64,000 bases of DNA from Chrysomallon squamiferum (GCA_012295275.1 CM022676.1:18217857-18281856), one strand, 5' to 3'; shown: positions 10,503 to 22,920, counted from the stretch's first letter. Made by a program: numbers and translations. Notes: generated by a model from the letters alone, not told the origin.

Positions 10503-12126
10503 TTACTTTCTACACCATGTAAATATTTTTATTTGTCCGGTGTAAAACTCTCCCACGTACAGTTTGTTGTCATCACAACAGACACACCAAGGTCTGGACA
10601 GTCCATCCTGGCCAGTGAGGATGTCACGTGTAATGTTACCATCTCGTGACAACTGAACAACACAATTTCTAAAACAATCACAAACAAAAATATTTCCCTC
10701 CCTGTTACATACGACATCTCTCAAGTCTCTCATCCTGTCTGAATCACGTGACTGCCATTTGACGTCACCTGATGACGTCACACAAAATACTTTGTTTACG
10801 TTTTCTCTTTTTGACAACACACTGAGACACTGACCGTGAACTGTGAAATTGTACGGTCCGGGGATCAAATCTGTTGAGATAGAATTAATGAGCTGACTAC
10901 TCTCTGTCAGTATGTCCAAGTACTGACCACTAACACACCTAGTAACCGCGAAACGGTTGCCAGGTAACACAGCGATAAGCTGATAACTTTTATGAGTTTT
11001 AACTCTTTTGGTCACTTCGAAGTTTTTTAAATTTAAAAACAATATTTTAGTTTCATCTGGCAGAACAACAACAACAGCAACGTCACCCCGCAGATCACGT
11101 GAGTCAGCAAGACCGACTGGACCAGTGGAAGTCACGTGTTTGTTTATCAGTGATTTTCGTTCTAAACAAAAACATTTTACACACCTATTGTCATAATCAC
11201 TAACAACAATTTTACTCTTGTCCTCACCTGACACCAGGATGGAATACACACAAGGACTGAATTTATCTTCTTTTGTTTTTGTATCAATGGTGTCTGCGTG
11301 TTTGAGTGTGTCTGTGTGTTTGTCAATTTGTGTGTCTGTGTGTTGTGTTTTTGTGTCAATGGTGTCTGTGTGTTTGAGTGTGTCTGTCTGTCTATCTGTG
11401 TGACTGTATGTTGTATTTCTGTGTTAATGGTGTCTGTGAGTTTGAGTGTCTGTCTGTCTGTCTGTCTGTGTGTCTGTATGTTGTGTTTTTGTGTTAATGG
11501 TGTCTGTGTGTTTCAATGTGTCTGTGTGTTTGTCTATTTGTGTGTCTCTGTGTTGTATTTCTGTGTTTGTGGTGTCTGTGCCTTTGAGTGTGTCTGTCTG
11601 TCTGTCTATCTGTGTGTTGTGTTTCTGTGTTAATGGTGTCTGTGAGTTTGAGTGTGTCTGTCTGTCTGTCTAACTGTGTGTTGTATTTCTGTGTTAATGG
11701 TGTCTGTGTGTTTGAGTGCGTCTGTCACTCTATCTGTCTCTGCGTCTGTATGTTGTATTTCTGTGTTAATGGTGTCTGTGTGTTTGAGTGTGTCTGTCTG
11801 TCTGTCTATCTGTGTGTCTGTATGTTGTATTTCTGTGTTAATGGTGTCTGTGAGTTTGTGTGTCTGTCTGTCTGTCTATCTGTGTGTCTGTATGTTGTGT
11901 TTTTGTGTTAATGGTGTCTGTGAGTTTGAGTGTGTCTGTGTGTTGTGTTTTTGTGTTAATGGTGTCTGTGTGTTTGAGTGTGTCTGTGTGTTTTTCTGTC
12001 TGTGTGTTGTGTTTCTGTGTTAATGCTGTCTGTGTGTTTGAATTGTCTGTCTCTCTGTCTATCTGTGTGTCTGTATGTTGTGACTTAATTATTTGGTTGT
12101 TTCTGGTCAGCAAGTCTAAGTTTATG
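10503..12126 (-). pseudogene. NHL/beta-propeller gene copy A, frame broken
   Basis: Reading on the minus strand, an exon starts after TTACTTTACAG (acceptor at 12127-12128) with INLDLLTRNNQIIKSQ, enters a threonine/histidine/aspartate-rich repeat (12090-11270), then an NHL-like propeller from SILVSGEDKSKI (about 11245) to the C-terminal KIFTWCRK and stop at 10503. The propeller has repeated blades with DNRCVKCFCL, SGQYLDILTES and LYVGEFYTGQIK. It is about 85-90% like copy C by eye. The frame stays open through TLKHADTIDTKTKEDK, but a TAA at 11424-11426 interrupts it after a 4-bp length change in the repeat, and another stop is at 11838. The coiled coil of copy C is missing here. It is probably a pseudogene, unless translation starts below 11424. 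Confidence 0.75.
11270..12090 (-). repeat. coding-derived minisatellite (TDTQ/HTDT repeats)
   Basis: About 820 bp of imperfect repeats with variants of [24 protein letters not shown] on the minus strand. Internal blocks of CAGA tetranucleotides vary in number, which shifts frame. The plus-strand frames rich in Val, Cys and Ser are its mirror image. The homologous linker in copy C is only about 220 bp and in frame. Confidence 0.85.
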
Positions 12127-12269
12127 CTGTAAAGTAATAAAAACAAAGCAAAAAAATAGTTTACTTAAAAAATTAAAATATATCATTGATAATCCTTCCC
12201 TGTCTCCTGGGCTGATCTGACACTGGAATTTGAAAAACATAAATATTTATATTACTGATTATAAAGAAA

Positions 12270-12306
<37 letters not shown>
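12270..12306. repeat. poly(A) tract
   Basis: About 36 A upstream (on the minus strand) of the NHL copy. No retroelement body seen next to it. Confidence 0.9.
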
Positions 12307-12307
<1 letters not shown>

Positions 12308-12929
12308 TTTTTTTTTCTAATAGTGAAAATAAAAATAATAATGAGTTTAAAATAAATATAAAAATTAATTATAAAGAAAGAGCAAACACGTGATATATAA
12401 AATAATAATAAAACATAAATGATATTTATATCTCTCTGTAGTCAAAAAAGGAAATAAATAAATACATAAAATAATACAATCATCTCTTTTGATTTTAGTG
12501 TCTCATATCATGTCTTTTACTCATTTCATGTTCATCTTTTCACACTCAGGGCCTGACAAACCTACATGTAATGAATGGTGAATTAATTCTGTTGTATTAA
12601 TGAAAACAGCTGAGAAAGTAAACCAGTTTTCATGTGATCAGAGAAAACATAAACTTTTTTCTCCAGCACTGCTCCAGCACAGCTTCAGTACAGTCAATCT
12701 TCAGTAATAAGTGTATTAACAACAACAAAAATAATAAATGAAAACAAAACATATATATATATATATATATGTATATAAAATAAAATAAATAAACAAATTT
12801 AAAAATACAAAAGCCAACAAACTATATAAATAAATAAGTAGAAAATGTATATAAAAAATCAATTCATGAGAAAACTCTGAGGTGTGTGTTATCATGTATA
12901 CTGATAATCTATTAAAAAAAAAAAAAAAA

Positions 12930-13245
12930 TACCACCTTACCTCTCAGTTGTATTGTGTATCATTAACATATTAAAACTGTGAGTAAAAATATTACCACTG
13001 ACAACTGAGCAGCTTACCTCTCAGTTGTGTTGTGTATCATTAACATATTAAAATTGTGAGTAAAAATATTACCACTGACAACTGAGTAGCTTACCTCTCA
13101 GTTGTGTTGTGTATCATTAACATATTAAAACTGTGAGTAAAAATATTACCACTGACAACTGAGTAGGTTTCCTCTCAGTTGTGTTGTGCATCATTAACAT
13201 ATTAAAACTATGAGTAAAAATATTACCACTCACAACTGCAGCTGC
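12930..13245. repeat. 77-bp tandem repeat, 4 units
   Basis: Units begin at CTCTCAGTTG at 12941, 13018, 13095 and 13172, exactly 77 bp apart. Each unit starts with CTCAGTTGT and ends with ACAACTGAG, its reverse complement, so each unit can fold as a hairpin. Absent from copy B, where the segment is deleted. Confidence 0.9.
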
Positions 13246-13925
13246 TGAACTCTGTTTGTGGACTTGAATGTGCTGGAAGCAACCCACCGGAACACAGCAA
13301 CATCTCTGGGGATGGATTGAAGGTGGTTTCTGTCTGTGATTGGAATTTAGAGCAACATTCATCAGAGCAGATGTCAAATCAAACAGACTTGAACTCCACT
13401 ATGAACCAGTTCCTTTCAAGAATCCCTGTAATAAATCAAAATCTTGTTGATTAAATGTCATTAACCATTATTAACTCTACAACAAAAACTAAAAAATGAT
13501 GTTGATTAAATTAAAAATTAATTATAAAATAAAATAAAATAAAAATATATTAAACATTAATAAACAGTATTTTCACCAGTATGAATATAGTTTTCCTGTA
13601 TGAATTAATAAAATTATTACAATAAAAGTTGATTTAAATCTAAAACCTAAAGCCTCAGAAAAATAATTAAATAAACATAAAACAAATAAAACAGTAAATA
13701 AAATAAATTAATTTGATTTTTTTTTTAATTTATACTGTAATATAGTTTGATATTAGGTGTAAAATAACTGAAGATATGAAACTTTTTATAGAATATATAT
13801 AAATGAAAAGTTCAAGACTAATCTGTTAGTGTATTAAGAAAGAAAACTATGATTAGTAAAGAAACAATGCACACATTTTTTTATCTAAACACTAACAACT
13901 TTAACTAGGTGGTTCTTTATCTTAC
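13246..13925. other. no gene recognised
   Basis: AT-rich. A minus-strand frame at 13117-13377 reads HPQRCCCVPVGCFQHIQVHK; it overlaps the 77-bp array and I cannot assign it. Sequence from about 13824 matches copy B from 34901. Confidence 0.6.
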
Positions 13926-13929
13926 ATAC

Positions 13930-14215
13930 TGTTACCAGGATATTCTTTGTATGACCAATATGCTGAATCTTCCTCCATAGAGCTTGGGCAGTGCTGAAAA
14001 AACATCTCCTTGAACTCTTTCACTGCTGCACTGGAGACAGCTTTCTCAAAGTCAGTCTAGATAATCTGTGGCTTGAGACTTCAAGAGTTGAAAAACTGAG
14101 ACATACATAGCTTGAGTCTTGTTTGGAAGGAACATGTAAACAAGAGGGTACACGATGTCCTGGAATTCTGCATGAAGAGTGTAAAACCAATGTTTCATAT
14201 CACACTCTTAAAACC
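13930..14215 (-). mobile_element. fossil MULE-type transposase, copy A
   Basis: On the minus strand the segment at 14215-14050 reads WFYTLHAEFQDIVYPLVYMF then LPNKTQAMYVSVFQLLK, and after a frame change TDFEKAVSSAAVKEFKEMFF. The order LPNKT, then an LFQxLK helix, then TDFE(K/R)A is characteristic of the Mutator-like (MULE) transposase core, where the aspartate of TDFE is catalytic. A small deletion separates the two pieces and a TAG precedes TDFEKA. A relic at best, possibly with an intron after EYP (GTAACA). Confidence 0.7.
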
Positions 14216-14857
14216 TGCTGCAATGAGACCTGGTGAATTGTCTCCCTTTTTTCTTACTTCACCCGAGAGTACTGGTCACCATGCACACTGTACCTGTCAG
14301 ATATAGAACTGCTACCTCTACAAGATATTCATAATCCTGAAATAATTAACAATTTATTAATTTCATAAAAAAAGAGAAAATAAAAGGAAAGAAAAAAAAA
14401 AAACAATAAGTAAATAAAGAAGAAAAAAGAGTAATAATAATAAAAACAAGAATAAATATTATGCTAATATTAATGTATGATAGTTTCTTTGATTTTGCTT
14501 CTGGAAAGAGAAAATGCATCAATTACCACAAAATGTTTAAATAAATGTGTCTTTGTTTAACAATATAAAACAGTTCATTCGCTGAAGTCAAGTTTACATT
14601 TGCACGGTTATAAAAACAAGAAAAGTATTCATTAATTTTGTAATATAGTTTTCTAGTCATGAGTTTAAAACCATAAGCTTTTATATCATTTTATTTACAT
14701 TGTTGTAAAATTACAGTAAACTGAATTTGAATAAAAAGAGTTAAAACTTTGATTTCTGATTAAATGAAAAAGAGGTAATACAGGGAACTGTCACAACTAA
14801 CTTTTCAGCAGAATTAGAAACACCATCACAACATTTCCAGGAAATCCACTCACATTT

Positions 14858-14970
14858 CCATTAATGAGGCCAGAGATCTTTCTGTGACATCTTTGAAAAG
14901 ACCAAGAGGGTTTCCAGGGATGTCCATATAATCAAGAATTTCATTTGCCTAACTTCTGAGTTCCTACAGA
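14858..14970 (-). other. exon-like conserved block, unknown
   Basis: Between an AG acceptor and a GTGAGT donor on the minus strand lies NEILDYMDIPGNPLGLFKDV then TERSLASLMEM, preceded by an in-frame TAG. The same block, with the same TAG, is at 35890-36020. I do not recognise the family. It may belong to the neighbouring transposase. Confidence 0.45.
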
Positions 14971-17066
14971 TGAAAAAGAGAATTAAAATATTAAGTATAA
15001 TAGCAAATTTAGTAATAATATGGAAATATTTTTATAGGCAAATGGATTTGTTTCTCTAACATGAAATTATTTATATTCTTGGATTAAAGTGGAAAGGTTT
15101 CTAGGTTGCGTTGAGTTGATTTCCCTTTGTAAGTTGATGATGCTAACTTAAGTTAGAAAATCTTTATATATCTGGAATTTAGTCTTCAATTGTAATGTCA
15201 ACGAAGGGTATTAATTATCATTGAATATTAAATAAAGAAAATACAAAAACAATGTAGCTTTAATTATAAAACAAGAGCTCACATAGATACAAGTTAACTA
15301 TTTAACTTTCATTTTTCTTATAAATGTAATAAAAAGTAATGTAAATTAAAATATTCAATATTCAATAACAGAGTGACACAGAAAGATTAAACATAAAAAA
15401 CTACTGTAAGACTGACATCTCCAAATAGGACAAAGTGACACAGGTTTATGACAACAACACTAATCACACTGAATAAACCATCAGTTCATTTTACTGATAT
15501 ATTTTAGAAAAACAGAGTCATTCTTGTGCATGTACTACTTCTTTGCTGACATCTACATGTTGGAAGATCAACTAGGAGTGGCTGTTATTTCTCAACGCAC
15601 AGACTTCACCTCTGGTAACACCAGTGACACAAAACTGTGTGACAAGGTTTTGAAAATGAATAAAAATCTACTGAAGATTATTAGATATTTTTCAATTCAA
15701 AATGACAAACAACTGCTTATAACTAATGTAATAAAGTGCATCATTGTAATTTTTTACACTGACTAATACATACATGACCTGGGACTGTAACTTCAATGAC
15801 ATTTTAGGTATTCTTGCCCCTATAAAATATCTGACCAATAAATCACTTAAGAAATTCTTCAGTCATAATTACATAAGTGTGGAAAGTAATATTGAAACAA
15901 AAGCAATGCATTTCAGTTTGGCATTTTCTTCTTAAACTCAGTTGTTTTCAGTCAAGGCTTCTATTGTGTCTCATAGAAACACATTAACAACTAGCAGATT
16001 CCCTGATAGGGTTGAATCCATTTATCTAATTCTATAGAAAAAACAAGAAACATACTAAAAATACTAGCATATGAAAATTAACATAAATATAAAATGGAAT
16101 ATGGTAACTTTGGTCTTCAGTAATCTTGACCCATTGTCAGAGGATGCATAGAAATACTACTACTTTTGTCAGTTACAAATACCAGGGAATAAACAAATCA
16201 AATAAAAATTTGGAAAAATTAACCATTTTGTATAATTTTTTATTTGAATCACAAGATAAACATTTATAATGTAATAGAACCTCTATACATGAATGAAAAA
16301 GTTTGATATATGACATTCTAGAGCTTTGTTTATGTTAGCCATTTCTGTCAAATTTGCCTTGGATTCATTTTAAACTTGGAAGTAAAGAAACAGCGTATGA
16401 CAACTTAACATTATCCATGTAATAATAATAAATAAATCAGAATACGGCTAATTTTAACTTTATTAACAATTTAATATACTTTTTGTTTAGGTACACATAA
16501 AAGCAAACCCAAGTAGCAACATATTTACATCAGTTATCTCCAACTATTACAGTAAATTGTACTCCACACAACTGTTTATTGTTTATAACTGACAACTGAA
16601 ACTTCACTAGGTAGTACTAGTACAGTAGCTGAGTAGTAGTAAATAATACAAAAGCTGTAAGTTATAAGACGAGCCACTACTAATGATTGTAACTCACATA
16701 TTTATTTCAGATAAAAGATTTGCTCATAGTTCGATACATTGGACATAAAGACTTACCTTAATTTGCCAATATCTACTTTGTATTTATGAACACAATTTTT
16801 TTAGACCGGGTATGCATGGAGTTAACTGTAGTCTTGATAAACAAAACATCGAGTTTCTCTTTGAACTGATTTCTTTGATTAATTAAAAAGTGTACAACAA
16901 AGCAGAATTTCAGTATAAATATCACATATGGAGGTATATTTGCGTAAGTGACTGTTCTAAACATCAGTGCACAGAAGTGTGGAAGTAAAAATTATACTGT
17001 GAAATGATACACTGTCCTTGAGAAGAAAGATACACATATGAACATAAATAATAATAATAATAATAA

Positions 17067-17097
<31 letters not shown>

Positions 17098-17614
17098 AAG
17101 AAGAACAATAAAATGACAACAAACTGTAAAAAAAAAAAAAAAAAAAACAGAATAGCAACACAAGCATAAAAAAATTAAAAAACTGAAAATGATAATAATA
17201 TAAAAAGAAGAAGAAAAAATATGTTAAAATGGACATTTATTTGTATCAAATTTTATAATATAATATTTGGAATTAAATGAAGAATCTAATGAAAATATAT
17301 ACTAAGAAAGAAAGCAGGAAACTGAATAAATTATGTTAAATCTGGGTTTCCCTTGACAACAAATATAAACTGTCAGACTGAAAATGAACATTAATAAGTG
17401 AAGATTCTTATTGTTTTCAAACAGAATATTTAGATAAAACACACTAATTATACACAGCAACATAATCACAGCTATGTCATCTTATTCATACTTACAAAAT
17501 TATAGATTATCTAAAAATTTAACAAAATGAATATTTATTTAATTGTTTTTGCTTTTGCTATTCTGATTTCAATAAATAAAAATGTAAACTAGAAATAAAA
17601 AACACAAAACAAAC
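14971..17614. other. no gene recognised
   Basis: AT-rich. The part to about 16445 aligns with 36020-37800 in block B with scattered changes. Frames at 15524-15766 and 16773-16964 show no family features. A segment at 16710-16760 recurs at 40380-40430 and, inverted, at 40905-40960. Simple TAA/GAA and poly(A) repeats at 17048-17147. Confidence 0.6.
17048..17147. repeat. TAA, GAA and A microsatellites
   Basis: Adjacent ATA(A), AGA and poly(A) tracts. They create the poly-Leu and poly-Ser frames on the minus strand. Confidence 0.9.
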
Positions 17615-17700
17615 CTTTGATGGATTTTTCTGTCCTGTCTGTGTAGTTAGCTGTGATTGAAATGTAGTGAACTGTAACATCAAACCAAACACAGAATACC
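17615..17700 (-). pseudogene. MARS1: MetRS exon (VFYVWFD region), copy A
   Basis: Acceptor TTTCCAG, donor GTTTG. Frame is open over all 86 bp: VFCVWFDVTVHYISITANYT. The family has [20 protein letters not shown] here; changes of A-T-I-G-Y to V-T-V-H-Y hit the active-site wall. Confidence 0.9.
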
Positions 17701-18127
17701 TGGAAATTTAACCACTCATAAATATAATAAAACAAATAAATGTTTCTCTGTTTTTAAAACAGAAGAGAAAAATACTCATAATTTTTTGTTATTATATTTT
17801 CATTAAGATATAAAATATAAATATATAAATCTTTAGCCAGTTGTATGTCTTGAACTGTAAGCTTTAATTGAGGATTTTATTCACAAATTTTAGGGATAAC
17901 ATATTTTAGAAATCAGACATCAGGCTTATCATCTTCAAATTTAACATTAAATACATACATGAATAGATGTCTTTTTTTGTGATACTATAAGAATATCTTA
18001 CAATTTAGATGGTTTTTCTAATTCATATTTCTTTTACTATTTTTTGCTCAGTATTCACAACAAAGACTACTTTTTTAAGACAGGAAGTTATTATTATTTT
18101 TATATAAATGTAAGTAATTTATTATAC

Positions 18128-18270
18128 TTAGTCAGTGTATCCCTCCAATGGGACTAGGGTCCCCCACTTCAGGTCACAATTGATACATCTTGGTTTCATT
18201 CCATCTCCAATACAAATATTTCTTATCAGTTTTATCCGTATTTAGTAATGAAAACTTTATCAGCTACTCT
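18128..18270 (-). pseudogene. MARS1: MetRS exon (KPRC region), copy A
   Basis: Acceptor TTTTTCAG at 18271-18278. [18 protein letters not shown] then LVPLEGYTD and an in-frame TAA next to the putative donor GTATAA. The family reads GLKPRC then DLKWGTPVPLEG. Confidence 0.9.
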
Positions 18271-18417
18271 CTGAAAAATTAACAAAATACATAAAATATA
18301 CTAATAACACTATACACACATCTACCCATCCACACACATATACTTAAACAATTCATTATCAAGATAGTTGTTTTCTAAGTCAGTGATGAAATACAAATAA
18401 ATATATATAGGATGAGT

Positions 18418-18419
<2 letters not shown>

Positions 18420-18471
<52 letters not shown>
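18420..18471. repeat. (GT)n microsatellite
   Basis: About 26 GT units in a MetRS pseudogene intron; copy C has a shorter array at 59963-59982. Confidence 0.95.
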
Positions 18472-18473
<2 letters not shown>

Positions 18474-18745
18474 GTCTTATAAACATGTATAAGAACAGTT
18501 ATCATTAAGCTGAATACTACTGTTTGGTAAAACACTAGTATTAATCAATTATTAAGATATTCTAACAATTTTACATTTTCTTACATAATGACAAACTTAA
18601 ATGTTAACTAACTGTTAAATTCATACCCCACCAAAAAATGTTGGAGTTTTTAGAATATACATACTTAACTGAAAAAAGAAAATTATTTTAAAAGGATTTG
18701 AAACTTTATCAATAAATGAATCAATAAAACACTAAACAGGTTTAC

Positions 18746-18897
18746 CTTTGGTAAATATAAAATAGTTGATGTGATGTTTTAATGACTGGTAATGACTTAC
18801 AAGATTTATATTTTTCATTTTTCATTTCTACAGCATTGATGAGTCACATACATCACACTGGTGACCTCTCATATTGTACAGCCACACTTTGAACATT
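18746..18897 (-). pseudogene. MARS1: MetRS exon (zinc-binding region), copy A
   Basis: Acceptor TATTTCAG, donor GTAAAC. CSKCG, then after a frame change YNMRGHQCDVCDSSML, a stop, and LPVIKTSHQLF. The CxxC...CxxC pattern matches the MetRS knuckle where the family has ARGDQCDKCGKLI. Length 152 bp, as in copy C. Confidence 0.85.
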
Positions 18898-19389
18898 CTG
18901 AAATAATCACACTAAAACAAGTAATATTAAAATTAACTGTAATAAGAATAACATATATAACATATATAATAAATTTAACTGTAATAATAATAACATATCA
19001 GACAAGTAATAATAAATTAACTGAAATAAGAATAACATACATAATATATAATAATAAAATTAACTGAAATAATAATAACATGTTTAGCAAGTAATAGTAA
19101 ACTTAATTGTAATAACAATTGATGTTGGTGTTTGGGTGGGTATATATAACTGTATGTTTGTGTGTATAGGGCTACTATTATAATTTATGTAACAATATCA
19201 TATGTAACTAATTCTGGTAATGATAACTATGTAACTAATAATCCGATAATAAAAGAATAATATGCTATCTAAAATGAAACAGACAAAATAAGAACACAAA
19301 CAGTGTAGTTCAAAAACCTAAAACATAAATGATGAAGATTAGTATATGCAAAGGAAGATAACTCTAATACATAAAATAAAATTTGTTAC

Positions 19390-19507
19390 CTGGAGAAAAC
19401 ATAAGAACTGACTACACAACCAGTGATGTTGCCATGGTGAGGGACAGTGCTGATATATGGAAGAGCACTGGTGACCAGTATATTCCTTTTGCCATGTTGT
19501 GGATAAA
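19390..19507 (-). pseudogene. MARS1: MetRS exon (HIGH-motif region), copy A
   Basis: Acceptor CATTAG, donor CCAG|GTAACA. Frame [17 protein letters not shown] then [19 protein letters not shown], open throughout. The family has NVPHLGN; the second motif residue is His here. No counterpart of this exon is seen in copy C. Confidence 0.92.
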
Positions 19508-19513
19508 CTAATG

Positions 19514-19517
<4 letters not shown>

Positions 19518-19563
<46 letters not shown>
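19518..19563. repeat. (AAAT)n microsatellite
   Basis: Tetranucleotide array directly upstream of the MetRS HIGH exon, in its acceptor region. Confidence 0.95.
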
Positions 19564-19564
<1 letters not shown>

Positions 19565-19665
19565 GGGAACAGGTAAGCAACTATATAAAATAAATATATA
19601 AAGAAAAGGTAGTATATGTACTTACAGATACTGAAATGTATGGTTTGACACACACAGTCTATACA

Positions 19666-19773
<108 letters not shown>

Positions 19774-19918
19774 ACTAAACCTATTACAACAAATTTACTA
19801 TTCATAGTAATTTGTTTTGTTTTTTACGGTAATTTATTAATTCTTTACACTGATATGATAGCATCTGTTTAGTAGCATTGTGTGAGAACTGGTTACATTT
19901 TAGAATAATTAATCCTAC

Positions 19919-20006
19919 ATTTTTGTCAGTTCAGATTTTACATCAATCTCAGATTCCTTATCCCAGTCTGTGACAGCTTCTGACCATTCTACAGAGTAAT
20001 AATGTT
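19919..20006 (-). pseudogene. MARS1: possible MetRS linker exon, copy A
   Basis: Acceptor GATTTCAG, open frame HYYSVEWSEAVTDWDKESEI. It resembles the segment between the GST-like domain and the catalytic core. The phase does not join cleanly to the HIGH exon, so either the donor is elsewhere or this is another lesion. Confidence 0.5.
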
Positions 20007-20009
20007 CTG

Positions 20010-22040
20010 AAATCATAAAAGTTAATTAAAATTTTACCTCAGTAGATCCAACATTATCCATGTTTTATCTCACATATCAACACTCTTAAACAACCCTCTC
20101 AAGAAACAGACAAATTTATTTATTTAGATATATAGATAGATAAATTAATAATATCAAAATAATCTAATAAACATAATAATAAAGACAAACTTACAACAGT
20201 TTGTGCAGGTTTTTACTTTCCATGATGTTTTGGTACAGAACTTTGTCCAGTTCTGAGTTCATTTCAGTTTCCTGGTGTCAGAACTAACATATTTTAAACC
20301 AGGATGAACTAGGAAACAGTTCTGCTATAGAGGCTGTAAATAAATAAGAATAAAAATAAATATTTAATATCTCTGTATTTTTTTAATATTACTGGTTATC
20401 ATTATTTATATATGTAGAATGATTACAATTAAAGAAAACTGTTAATATCATGTTAACATTTTTAAATATTAATATTTCTTAAGTATAAAACTAAATTTAT
20501 GAATAGAAATTGTACAAAGAGAAATTCCTCTGTGAGAGTTCTTTACTGGCAGATAAAGGATGTTTTACATGCAGCTTCAAAAGACAGGAATGTACATCAA
20601 CTACAATAATGATTATTCTAATAATACAAGTAATAAGGGTGATGATGATGATGATGATGACAATAATAAGAGTAATGATAATGATAGAAAAAGAAGAAGA
20701 TTGACAAGAATAATAAGCTAAATAATAATAAAAAAATAAAAAATGTGAGTCTTCTGGCTGCAGTAAGTTTTCAACACTGATGTGAACCCTATAACAATTT
20801 AGTTTATAATAATACATACTGTGAAAATAACAACAGCAACAACAAACTGAATGAAAATTCCTCTCATTCTTTTTTTAACACTCATCTGAAACCTGGTCCA
20901 TAAACAAGAAAATAACAACAGCAACAGCAACAAACTGAATGAAAATTTGGTTTTCACAACGGAGACCTTTTTAAAAAACTTACCTTTTTAAAAACAAGTT
21001 CAGTTCAGCCCTTCATCAACAGTGATAAATTTAACTGCTTTGACTACAGGTGTTTGTGTAAGAACAGAACATCCCCAAGTCATCACTGTCAATTAAATAT
21101 TTAAATACATAGTGTGTCATAAAATATTTTAACCATTATACAAGCTTAATGGGACAAATTAATCAAAATAAAACACTTCAGATGATGTCAGTAACCGAAT
21201 AAGAGAAAATATTAATATACACTTAAAAAGAATAATTTAAAAAAATAAGAACTGTAGATGATATCAGTAATTGATTAAGAGCAGAACTATTAATATCAAT
21301 GGTAATCAAAAACAAAACAAAAATAAATGAATAATATAATCAATAAATATGTAAATAAAAAAAGTTAAATTAAAACAGATCCATTAACATGATATCAATC
21401 TGTTAATTAATATTGATAGAACATTCAGTTCTTTTCAGTTTGTGTGTGTATGTATATCTATCTATCTATCTGTCTATCTACCTGTCTTAGTGTCTATTAC
21501 TTCAAAGGTGGATGGACTGATTTCGGTTGAGACAATGATATAAAAGATTATGATCTTTCTATGTTATCTCACAACACATAACAATACTACAAATAGGAGC
21601 GATTTTTGAAATAAAATTCAGTATTGACAATATCTCAGTATCAGTCTAGTGTATCATAATCATGTATGTATGTTAATTAAGAGATTATAATGAAGATTTT
21701 GAAATAAGTGTGCATGATTGTGGTTTCAGAAATCCAAATTAATAAATAATTTGAGAAAGAAAAATGGATGGGTGGATGTATGTATATTTACATAATAATG
21801 TGTATGTGAGTTAATTAACCCTGCAGGTTTGATGATCAACAACGTATGCGATAAACAAAACAGAGCAATATCTGCACTGACATTTCACGCTGAAAGAAAT
21901 ATAAATCAGATTAAATAAACAAATAACTAAATAGAGACATTTTTAAATATATGCATATATACACATAAATAATGGCTGCATATACTGACATACATTACAA
22001 TACAAGTCTCCTGTATTTCATGACAACAGTATGAAGCATG
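20010..22040. other. mostly no gene recognised
   Basis: AT-rich. Minus-strand pieces at 20340-20250 (SIAELFPSSSWFKI) and 21070-20986 (TPVVKAVKFITVDEGLN, followed by an AAG|GTAAGT donor) could be remnants of the MetRS N-terminal region but are too short to claim. ATG/TTA microsatellites at 20640-20720 explain the frames there. Confidence 0.5.
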
Positions 22041-22135
22041 ATGTATACAGTCGTAATGACCTCAGCACGACATCATAACTCCGCCCCCAAAAGGGAGGTA
22101 ACTCTAGCAGTGCTCGGTTTGACAAGCTTAAAACA
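22041..22135 (+). promoter_or_regulatory. probable promoter and 5' leader of CAMSAP copy B
   Basis: The sharp rise in GC and CpG here contrasts with the AT-rich surroundings. It contains CTCCGCCCCCAAAAGGGAGG, a GC-box-like element, 40 bp before a good start context (AAACAATGG at 22136). Promoter activity is inferred from composition only. Confidence 0.4.
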
Positions 22136-22398
22136 ATGGCGGCCGAATCACTTACACAATTTGTCTGCGAATTTCTGGATTATTTAAGAGCTGTCACTAT
22201 ACCTTTGAAAAACTTTCAGCTGGATTTCAGGTATTTCAGTCAACATTACATTTGTAACATGTTTTGGAATAATGACATCACCATTTTTACGTCAGTTAAA
22301 TCGGACCGGTTGTCGAAGAAAAGCGAAAATCCTCATGGGATCCACGTGTATATGAGCCCGACGGTGATATCTTGAGTTGATTGTTCTTGTTCGGCAGG
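22136..22398 (+). pseudogene. CAMSAP: CAMSAP first exon, copy B
   Basis: ATG at 22136 in strong context opens MAAESLTQFVCEFLDYLRAV, which I do not recognise. A different frame near the 3' end reads RVYEPDGDILS, like the start of the CAMSAP conserved N-terminus, then TGA at 22378-22380, then LFLFGR before the GTAAGT donor at 22399. How the ATG frame reached the CAMSAP frame is unclear; an indel is likely. Confidence 0.5.
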
Positions 22399-22920
22399 GT
22401 AAGTAAGAACATAATTATTTATTTTATTTACATTGGGGAGTTTTCAAAAGTGCATCCAGACATTTCAAAGTAAGTGGCTTGCGAGCTTTTACAACGAAAA
22501 TGTTTAAGTTTGATGATAAAAGTTGGATAAAAAACTTAATACAAGTATGAAGTAATGAAGTATGGACATTAATTTACTGACTAGTGCCTGCTAGTCAGCT
22601 ATTTCACAAAGACTTATACAATTTCAAGTCTGAATTATTCATTGATTACGTCTGGAATAATTAGAAAAAAGATTCCAGCAAGGTTGAAATGGTTACTGTA
22701 TTACCTGTAAATATTTAATTGTTTAAATCAATTAATATCATGATGAAATTTTGTTCTCAATTTTTATTTACTTTCTGTCAGTTTTAATTTATTTGCATTC
22801 TGTTTTGCTTCTTCTTATTACTACTACTTTTTATTAATTTGTTTTATTTATCTTTATTATTATTTATCATAATCTTCTTCATGTCGTTACTAATATTTAT
22901 TTATTTTTGATGTTTTTCAG

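Noticed and set aside
11218-12132. Several plus-strand frames rich in Val, Cys, Ser and Leu
   Set aside because: They are the antisense of the TDTQ coding minisatellite. Their repeats arise from (TGTC)n/(TGTG)n, and no splice or start evidence supports them.
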